From: Elysia marginata
Lineage: Eukaryota > Mollusca > Gastropoda > Plakobranchidae
Assembly (NCBI GenBank): GCA_019649035.1
Contig: BMAT01000051.1
Location: 262,796 to 288,686, forward strand
Direction: 5' to 3'
Length of the DNA: 25,891 nucleotides
This document shows positions 17,701 to 25,891 of this stretch, one piece after another. A program made the translations under genes and the position numbers. The notes under the pieces were generated by a model that worked only from the letters and a program-made list of their open reading frames with translations, ran no database searches and had not been told where the DNA came from. Position 1 is the stretch's first letter. Each line of letters begins with the position of its first letter.

Positions 17701-19900
17701 GCAGCTTTCTGAGAAGAGAGCAGGGTTTTGATGCAGTCTATGAATATGCTTTTGTTTGAACCACGAAATAGCAATTGTGTTATTGTTGCTTTTGAGGGAA
17801 AATATGATAACTCTGGTTACAGCCCAAGGAATTGCGTGATGAAAATTTCTTCACTGTTAACCTGAACAAAATAAAAACATGAACTGAAATGGGTGCACCT
17901 CAACAAACTTTAAAATAGTATATAAAATGAGACTTACAGGATTATTTTCCTTCCAACAGTCATGCAAAACTAAAAGCAGCGGTTTAATTTATTTCGTAGA
18001 AAAATCTCACGTGTAGCATTCTGGATTTCAGATAAAAATAAATAAATAGACTTGCGAGCTACCCGTAATTTTAGAAGCACTATCAACATTTCATAACTAA
18101 AAGGCATACAAAACTAAATAAAATTGGATCTTTAATACTCACCAGGGGAACAAACATGAAGATGTGAGGAAATGCCGGAAACCCCAGTGCTGTATTTTTT
18201 CTGGTTTTAAAGACGTCTACTTAAATTACTAAATGCCATGATTTTTGCCTCTGAAAAGAAAAAAAATATATGTTATGATAATATGGCATGGTATAAACGA
18301 TTCTTCGCATACGGCCATTACTCCTACAATTAATTTATCAAAATGCTAACAGAATCAAAATTTTTGTAAAAATCATACCAATTATAGACCATTTAAATTA
18401 CAACTATCAATGTATGTTTCTACCGAGTACTTTTTGTCAATATTGATTCAAACAATGCTTTGTCGGTGTCTCTATTTCTGCTTACCTGCTTCTATGCCTT
18501 TTTAATGATTAGCGATTCGAAGTTGAAGGAAGTCATATCAAGAGTCATCCAAATCGGCATAATATCACATAAAACAAAAATATTTTTTTCAAATTCACTT
18601 TTCACTGCGCTTTTAATTTATTGTACCTTTCTTTAAAAATTGTGCTCTCTGTACATTGTCAGATGATCTATAACTCGTCTCCATCATTAAAGTTAATGGT
18701 TTTACATTGAAGGTGCTGTTTTCGTTTTACGATAAACAAAATGGTGGTGATTATTGTTTATATTGAGGTTTATTTTTATAACAATTATAGCTTTAAACTT
18801 TCATTTTTTCACGGCTTTCATTATAATATCTGCTATTATCTTTCACATAAAATGAAAACTGAAGTATTGAATCTATTACTTTTAAAACTGCTTTTTATAT
18901 TTTAATCGGTTCCTATAATAATTTTTTTCCTTCTTGTTAAAAGAAATTTGCTTGCCCAAGGGCAAATATTTAGCGCCGCGCAGTCGGGCAGAAAAACAAT
19001 TATTTGCTAAATTATTTCCCTTTATGACAACTGTGGAGATGTGAGAAGCTTACGGCTAAGCATTATTTCACTCAAATCGTCAAAGTTGTTATTATAGGCA
19101 TATTAAAAAGTGAAAGTTCTCGGGCATGAAATGAAAGTCTACTGTGCTTCGAGACTAGGTCGTTATTTTAGTTTTAAGATTCGCAATACAGTTAAGTCTT
19201 TTCATCAGTCCACTGTTGAACCGGCAGATTTAATGATTCTATTTTCATTATTTGAATGCGATGAACCTCCTTATCTTTAAGATACACATTATGTTTTTCA
19301 GTGCAATTGTTAGTATAATGAGTCTAACTTAATTGAATATAACAAGCACAGTTTTAAAACGAAACTAAGCGTTTATTCTACTTTATTGTGACCTTCCCTT
19401 CTTGAGAGTAATGAATTCAGCGTTTGGAAAGGAAATTGAGTAAGTCTAAAACTTTATTGACGGTTATATTTTAAACAAATGCATTTCAAATATTATTACA
19501 TGCTGGCCTTGCGTGATAACTTATCATGTTATCTAAAAAGTATCTTTCCTTCTTAACTGTATTTTCCAGAGGTGTAGTGGAAAAATGACACAAAAACTAC
19601 TAATACTGAAAAAAAAGTAACATTTTGAGTAACTCTTTTTCAAACATTTTAGAATGACAAAGCATGGCTTAGACTATGACAAAGACACCTATGCAAGATT
19701 AGAAAAGAAAACATACTCAAAAGTTGACATTCACCACAGCCACTGTGGCCTAGGCCCAATAGCGGCAGTGCAGGCCAAACCTCAACAAAAAACCTCGGGT
19801 TCGGTCCCAGTTGACCAGCTGTAAATTATTAAATGGACGCCTTAGGGCTATAAAATGTATGATACAGAGATGGCATAATGAAAAAAAAAAGAGCCCATCG
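14774..19900. other. 5-kb gene-free AT-rich region
   Basis: No credible coding frame: those at 15188-15430 and 17163-17429 are low-information, lysine/AT-driven. A small hairpin CTTGCCCAAGGGCAAA lies at 18952-18967. Near 19784-19826 a B-box-like GGGTTCGGTCCC occurs without a matching A box. Nothing else was recognised. Confidence 0.5.
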
Positions 19901-19928
19901 CCTTCTCTTACTCGTCGTTGTCAGTCGT

Positions 19929-19929
19929 C

Positions 19930-19986
<57 letters not shown>

Positions 19987-20022
19987 TTCTCTCTATCTCT
20001 CTATCTCTCTCTCTGTTTCTCT
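19929..20022. repeat. (TCTG)n / (TC)n microsatellite
   Basis: Nine or so TCTG/CTGT units followed by TC dinucleotides with TTTC and TATC interruptions. Overlapping Ser/Leu-rich open frames are translations of the repeat. Confidence 0.95.
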
Positions 20023-20503
20023 TTTTAAACCTTTACTTTTCCCTTTCTTGCATTGTTTCCCATGTTTTATCATTTTGAGTAAAGAGGACTAATAGAAGAC
20101 GTCAACAAAGCCTGTATCTATCAAATGTCCATAGCTGAAGCGCCATGAACGAAACTACTTGTGCGGCCTCATGATGCTGGAACAACACAAGTTGTTTGCC
20201 AAGCACTTTCCAGCCCTGATGGGATATTGGGCTCATTAGCCGCAAGACAACCAGCACAGCAATCCGCATAACAGAATATTCTGCTGGTCTTCAACTCATT
20301 CTTTGTCTTTTCTGACTCCCTATCTCGTTCACTCTTCTTTGCTTAGAGTCTCTCTTTGTTTTGAATTCCTCAATTTATCCATTTGTCTGTCTTTGTATAT
20401 CTATGCGCTTCTTTCTTTGTCTAAGTCACCGGCTGTCTTTCTGTAATGCTATATGTTTATCTTACCTTCTCTGTCGCGTCTCTTGCTCTCTTTCCCTGTT
20501 GCG

Positions 20504-20532
20504 TCTCTCTCTCTCTTTCCCTCGCCCCCCTC

Positions 20533-20586
<54 letters not shown>
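20504..20586. repeat. (CT)n microsatellite
   Basis: Interrupted then perfect CT repeat embedded in a wider pyrimidine-rich stretch (20280-20700). Several overlapping frames on both strands here are Ser/Leu- or Arg/Glu-rich artefacts. Confidence 0.95.
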
Positions 20587-20589
<3 letters not shown>

Positions 20590-20759
20590 GTGCTCTGTTC
20601 TTTTTCCTCCTCTTTCGACTGTGCTCTGCCACTGCTTGTCACTCTTTGGGGCCCTGCCTCTGCTCCCATTCTTTTTTCTTTTCTTCCTCTTACAAACCTC
20701 TTTATTTTAAAGCATGAAAGTCATTTCTTCTTGAGGAGCGAAGTATTATAGGCCTGCAA

Positions 20760-22680
20760 ATGAGGTATATGATGGGTCTGTAACAAAAAACCGTGGATGC
20801 TCATTTGACTTACCCATTGCTTCTTGTATTTACAGCGAGACAATAAAAGCAGTAGGCCTACATTATTGCTGACGTGTCTATATCATTGTTGCCCGGACGA
20901 CATTGTCAAGTGACAGTCAACATAAATTTCCCATTCAATCCAGTTAGTGTCTTCGTTGTTTTTCCTACTTTTGTATTGTGTCTGCATTTCATTGAATCTT
21001 CGTATTCACGTTTTTGTGAGAATTAGTAAAAAGCATATCGCATTTTGTGCAAGCAATTTCACCGAAAGACAAATCATAAGTCAGAATTTTCTCACTTAAA
21101 GCTAAAAACTTGTCGTAACTTCTGTTCTCGATTTACTAGAAAGGCAAACTGCACATATAAACTTTTAAAAACCACAAGGTAGTCTCTGGACTTTTTAAAC
21201 GGAAAAAAATTAAATGAGGAAAATAACATATTTGCAAACCCAACAAATGTATTTGACAATGACGTAATCACAGATCTAAAATTAGCTTATGCAGTTGAAT
21301 TTTCTCTCAGACGTCTATTTCAGTGACCTATGCAAGAGCTAATGCATTGTGTGACAAAGCTTACTGGTTACTACACTTAAACTCAATCAGACCAGTTTCC
21401 GGTTAGAGCAGACCCGATTGCCGCCTAGCCTTAACTGCAAAATTCGATTGACCACAATCTTTCAGTGCCTATTTTTTTCTGTCTTCTGCAGAAGGCAGAA
21501 GCCCACGATAAACCCAAAGCTCTCAATTGACGCATTCATTACTCTGAGTTCTTTCAAACGTTTCTCCCTCCCTCTTTCTATTTCTACTTCGTTTTCTCTT
21601 TCTGACACTCGATTCCTGTCCTTTTCCATTGCTTGTCATGAACCTCGTCTTATGAATGTTTTCTTCTGCCTCTTTTATCTTATTATTTTCTCTTCATCTC
21701 CCACTTTCCTCTGTGATATAACTAATGGAAGCGTAAAACTTCTACATTTATGGTACATACCCTTGCCGTAAAAATCTTTGCGATTAGAAGACACCTGGGT
21801 CTTAAAATGCATTCGTTGACTTATAAAAGATATAGACTTGCATATTTTAACCCATAATAGTGAGACGGATCGAGCCAACATCACAATATATTGGTCATAC
21901 ATTTTCAAACACTGTAAACAGGAAGTTTATTCTTAGAACTAAATTTAAGGAAATTTCGATTTGAAAAAAGTACTCTGTCACTTGTCTAGGGTTAATAGCG
22001 GCGAATTCATCTACTGCAAATTTTAATAGAGGATGGTTTATAACTGAACTCATTCATCAGATATTAAAAGCAAAATAATTTTATTTCGAACGCTAACACT
22101 ACTGGCATTAATGTAAATGACCTTCGTGACGCTCTTAAATAACGCCCAACGCACTGATTGACGAGCTCTCAAAGTTCCCAGGCATCGCGGTGCAAACAGG
22201 GAGAAGACATCTTTGTGGGGAAACCCTTTTTCCCCTCGTTAGCTTTTTATTCAGCAGTGGTGGCAAACACTAACCAGATAATTCTTACAAACTGTAACAA
22301 GAGTTGGTTTTCTTTCGGATGAATCAGTTCTTATTCAGTATAACATTTTCTAAGTAGTTTTGTCTAATTTTTAGCCTTGAGTTTACTATATAAATTAACT
22401 CAATCTATTCTGACGTAATCATTTAAAGAATATTTCCTACTTTTGTGCATTTTATAGTGTTGAGTTTAGTTCTGAATGTTTGGGAAAAGTGATGAAAAGG
22501 GGGGGGGGCATATGTGTACGCGCATTAGTTAAAATATTAAGATTAGAACAGCTTGATTTGTTTCATATAAATTCGTCCATAAAAAGTCGATGAGTTGCAA
22601 ACTTTTTATTAGTCATCCAAAAAAGAAAACCTCTGAAAATTAGTTTCAACCAAAGATGAATAAAAATGTTTTCTTGCAGA
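20760..22680. other. gene-free region with pyrimidine-rich part and G10
   Basis: 21420-21720 is pyrimidine-rich on the plus strand, giving an unconvincing Ser/Phe-rich frame. G10 lies at 22499-22508. No gene or known repeat was recognised. Confidence 0.5.
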
Positions 22681-22712
22681 ACTTAAGCAGTATTACAACA
22701 CGACTGCCATTA
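22681..22712 (+). repeat. short direct repeat X, copy 1
   Basis: CTTAAGCAGTATTACAACAC then GACTGCCATTA recurs at 23141-23172 with few changes. The two copies bracket the repeat unit 22741-23130. Confidence 0.75.
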
Positions 22713-22740
22713 GACATGTTTTACATATTTAAAAAAATCA

Positions 22741-23130
22741 AGAATTCTTATATATCTAAGTCTTAATCTAGATTATCTGAATTGGTTCTAGATCTGTGTA
22801 AGTCAAATTCTTAGACTCCTAATAAAAAACTAAGATCTAAATCTAACCTGAATTCTGCAGAATTCAACAAAAGAAGCTTGTGAAACTATTTTTGTTTATG
22901 TGTGTTCTTTAGCCTACCGTCTTGAAAAATGCCAGGCGTAAGTGTGTAAAATTTGCCCTCTCCTTTATTAGTAATGCGTTTCACGCAAAATAATATACCT
23001 TTTTGGCATTACCTTTCTTATACTATGCAAATTTTTTAAAATCAAAATTGTGAATAAAATGGTCTAAACTATTTTTGAAATCATTTCTGCAGGATCAGCA
23101 AGCTGGGTTGCATGAAGCGATTTCAATCAC
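22741..23130 (+). repeat. dispersed repeat, copy A
   Basis: A 390-bp block running from ATATCTAAGTCTTAATCTAG to GCTGGGTTGCATGAAGCGAT. It is repeated in the same orientation at 23802-24281 at roughly 85% identity by eye. It contains AGATCTAAATCTAACCTGA, CTTGAAAAATGCCAGGCGTA and CATTTCTGCAGGAT. No coding frame. Confidence 0.85.
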
Positions 23131-23140
23131 AGTTTCAGAC

Positions 23141-23172
23141 CTTAAGCAGTATTACAACACGATTGCTATTAT
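23141..23172 (+). repeat. short direct repeat X, copy 2
   Basis: CTTAAGCAGTATTACAACAC then GATTGCTATTA, a near copy of 22681-22712, directly following repeat copy A. Confidence 0.75.
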
Positions 23173-23801
23173 TTAAGAGAACGTTTTAAAATTTTTAGGA
23201 TGTTTCATGCCCTTCCCTAATAACACATAGTTCATCTCACAAAAATGATTTCATCGCTAAAAAAACATCGACTCTAATACTATAACAATCATAAGTTAAT
23301 TCTTCAGAGCTCTTTTCAATATGAGCTCAGAACGCCCAAAATAAATTCGTAGCAAACATACAAACAAGTATATCGAAATTAGAAATTCGAAATTTTTTAA
23401 AAAGACTTTAAATCAATTTGTAGAACTAGGAGAAAGAGGTTCGTCTGTAACTTTCCTCTAAAGGATATAACCGTATAAAAAAGGAAACCATCACTTTGTT
23501 CTTAATTTAAACATTTTCTTCACATTTTTATAGGGCCGTCAATTTCTTTCCAGGAAAAAAGATTAAAGGACGAACATTTCTCATGAATTAAACCTGGCGC
23601 TCATCGTTCATAATTCGAACCTGTGACAGTTTCCAACGCTGGTTGATGTTATAATGAGATACGCAGTGACCTTCACTTTAAAAAAACTTGACACACAGAA
23701 TCTGCTTCTTAAGGCTTAGGCAGAAGAAAACTTAACACGAAAAGCTTGAAATGGAAGAAATATGGCGCCCGCAACCTAGATGTATTAAGACCTAATTTAT
23801 G
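23173..23801. other. spacer between repeat copies
   Basis: AT-rich sequence with no gene or recognised repeat. Confidence 0.5.
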
Positions 23802-24281
23802 AAGAATTTTTTCTATATCTAAGTCTTAATATAGATTATCTGAATTGGTTTCCAGATCTATGTAAGTTAAATTCTTAGACTTGTAATAAACGTTTAAGAT
23901 CTAAATCTAACCTGATTTCCACAGAATTCAACAAACGAAGCTTGTGAAAGGTGTTCTTTAGCCTACTGTCTTGAAAAATGTCAGGCGTAAGTGTGTAAAA
24001 TTTGACCTCTCCTATATTGTTAATGCGTTTCAGGCAAAATAATACACATTTTTGGCAATATCTTTCTTATTCTCTGCAAATTTTTAAAAATGAAAATTAT
24101 TAAAAAAAATGGTCTCAACTATTTTTTAAATCATTTCTGCAGGATATAAGTCCTGTTTTCTTTCGTTCTATAGGTTATGATTAAATAATAGTCGACTTTA
24201 AGATTTTTACAGCACAGAAATTGCTCAAATTGCTTAGTATGGTGATCAGCGGGCTGGGTTGCATGAAGCGATTTCGATCAG
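23802..24281 (+). repeat. dispersed repeat, copy B, with about 99 extra bases
   Basis: Direct copy of 22741-23130. After CATTTCTGCAGGAT it carries about 99 additional bases (24146-24246) and then resumes with CAGCGGGCTGGGTTGCATGA. GAT occurs at both edges of the extra segment, so it is either an insertion here or a microhomology deletion in copy A. Confidence 0.85.
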
Positions 24282-25867
24282 ATTTTAAATCCTACAAATT
24301 TTATGACTCTGCATGTAAAACAGACATTTTTCTATCTTCAATTTTCATATATTAAAATTGAAGTGAATGATGTTGCAAAATTTCAAATAGATCCGATGAG
24401 AAACAAAAAAAAGCTGTTATAGAAAAAGTTTGATTTCTTACTTTGAACAGACTATAACTTTAAAGAGAGTGCAACACATTGACTCTTATCTCTGGTCAAG
24501 TGCTAGACTCATTATCTAAGCATTTGTTGTGGTATAAATAGTTCTCGTTTTTACTTTTTAGTGCTTTTTATTTCTTTCAATATGTAATTACGTTACAATT
24601 TTGGTTGTTTCCTCAGGCCCTTTCCTCCTAATAGCCACCCCCCCCCACCCTTTTTCCCCTTTTTCCCGGGAAACAGATTTATATCTAGATTTCCAATTAT
24701 TTTATACTGTTTATAATAATATTATTGCTTTTCTTTTATTGATCGTCCTATGCCCATTATATAAGTATCTTACACCTTTTTTTGTTACTGGCGAAGGCGT
24801 AAAACCGATTGCTCACTTGTTCCGACTGTACTTTTAAAGCTGAAAAGTATACCTTTGTGAAAAAATTTAATCTGGTTATCGAAACAAGATAAGAAGAGGG
24901 AAAAAAACATCAGAATGTTTTATGTTTTGCTCAAACAAACCTTTGGTCGAATGAAACTTCATGTAATTTGGCCTATAACTTTTCCCACCCATTCGTAAGA
25001 ATTGACAGTGTTTTCATGTCTCTTTTGAATCTATACATATTAAATTTGCGTTGGGGACTTTATGGCAAATTAAAGACACATGAGGCTCCTAAACCACTCA
25101 ACTCTTAGACTTCAAATTTTTCATAAGGAATCAGGTAGATGTTAAAATCACAAACCGTTAACTAGAAATCCAGACTCTTTGTTGTTTTTTGTTTGAAATT
25201 TTAATGTTTTCGACTTATTTGTTTTCTTATTATCGGCTTACAATTGTCATAGTCAATGTTTTAAAAGCTATGAATACAACTTTACGTCTACGTCGAAATG
25301 AGTTCATGAAATGACGCGTTGCGCTGGTGGTGATAAACAATTTTTATGTGATGAAAGAATAAAGTGCGAAACGCAAATTCGAGCGATGGTAGATTTTAAG
25401 AATGATTTTACGTCAAGCTTTGCACTTCATCGCTAATGTAAAGTTTTAAGCTAATAAATGCAGTTGAGGACACAACAGACTTTATGACTTAAAAAGTTCA
25501 CCAATGATTGTGTTCTAGGTTTTGGAGAACACTATAGGCTTGTTGACAATGATACACTGAAGTCTAGATCTAGACCTAGATCAAGTTTTTTTATCCTTTG
25601 AAATAGGTGTGCGTGAATTGTTGTCAAGCTTCCAGCCGTGATTCTTTTCTATTCGTAAGGCAAATAAGTCGAAAAGCTTTTCAACAAAATGAATAAAATC
25701 TAGAATTTTTTTAAACAAATACAGTGTTTTGTTTGCTTGCCTTTTGGCTTATATCGTTCATGTAATGGCATTTAAAAGCTTTATCTAAAAGTCGGCATCT
25801 AGCTAGACCTAGGCAAAGAAGGGGAAGAAATCTACAGAGGGATTAAGAGACAAGTGCGAGGGGGGCA
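24282..25867. other. gene-free AT-rich region
   Basis: Contains a C-run near 24637-24646, a poly(A)-signal-like AATAAA near 25453 and a perfect 14-bp palindrome GTCTAGATCTAGAC at 25562-25575. The frame at 24601-24837 is hydrophobic but has no recognisable family or start context. Confidence 0.5.
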
Positions 25868-25891
25868 GGAAGAGAGAGAGAGAGAGAGAGA
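25868..25891. repeat. (GA)n microsatellite reaching the window end
   Basis: AGGAAGAGAGAGAGAGAGAG to the last base; the window ends inside the repeat. Confidence 0.95.

Noticed and set aside
19784..19826. B-box-like GGGTTCGGTCCC as a tRNA or SINE
   Set aside because: No A box at the required distance upstream and no cloverleaf visible.
19811..20751. Overlapping Ser/Leu- and Arg/Glu-rich frames
   Set aside because: Translations of (TCTG)n and (CT)n microsatellites.
24601..24837. Hydrophobic 78-residue frame as a small membrane protein
   Set aside because: Starts in T/C-rich DNA, has low-complexity composition and no homology I recognise.
1..25891. CRISPR array or bacterial-type operon
   Set aside because: No regularly spaced short repeats with unique spacers; gene density, SINEs and microsatellites are those of an animal genome.

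Overview
This is a 25.9-kb piece of an AT-rich, repeat-rich animal nuclear genome. The best guess is a gastropod mollusc, probably a heterobranch or pulmonate snail or slug. Grounds: (i) the one clear protein-coding locus joins a gastropod FREP-style N-terminus (signal peptide, Ig-like fold, coiled coil) to an ApeC (apextrin C-terminal) domain, an invertebrate immune lectin-like module; (ii) several tRNA-derived SINEs; (iii) a dead Tc1/mariner transposon; (iv) long di- and trinucleotide microsatellites and many TCTAGATCTAGA-like motifs. The species call is inference. There are no bacterial-type operons or CRISPR arrays and no ribosomal RNA.

Layout. 1-188: SINE copy with its middle deleted. 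600-1815: two diverged copies of a coiled-coil-like sequence on the minus strand, one bounded by good splice sites, both with stops, and a small GC-rich island between them. 1930-2350: candidate terminal exon on the plus strand with a poly(A) signal. 2434-2481: (ATG)n/(ACG)n. 3011-4451, minus strand: the Ig / coiled-coil / ApeC gene, apparently without introns, with a TATA box upstream. It carries an in-frame TAG inside the first ApeC motif and a one-base frameshift just before the final LCYY motif. 5118-5445: fuller SINE copy of the same family as 1-188. 5818-5925: promoter-like CCAAT/CRE/TATA cluster with no recognised gene. 6139-6735: minisatellite. 7949-8675: composite unit of two identical 85-bp direct repeats and two inverted copies of a Ser/Leu-tRNA-type SINE, bracketed by a 13-bp direct repeat. 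8673-8822: (TAC)n/(AAT)n. 11100-11520: dispersed repeat copies. 11913-11997: tRNA-like sequence. 13571-14773: degenerate mariner-like element with terminal inverted repeats. 14774-19900: no recognised gene. 19929-20590: pyrimidine microsatellites. 22681-24281: duplicated repeat block. 25868-25891: (GA)n at the window edge.

The ApeC locus is the only region with strong coding evidence. It looks like a young pseudogene or a damaged allele of a secreted immune-recognition protein. Signs of related Ig/coiled-coil debris 1-3 kb further downstream on the same strand suggest that it sits in a small, decaying gene family cluster. Most other open frames are translations of repeats or chance frames in AT-rich DNA.
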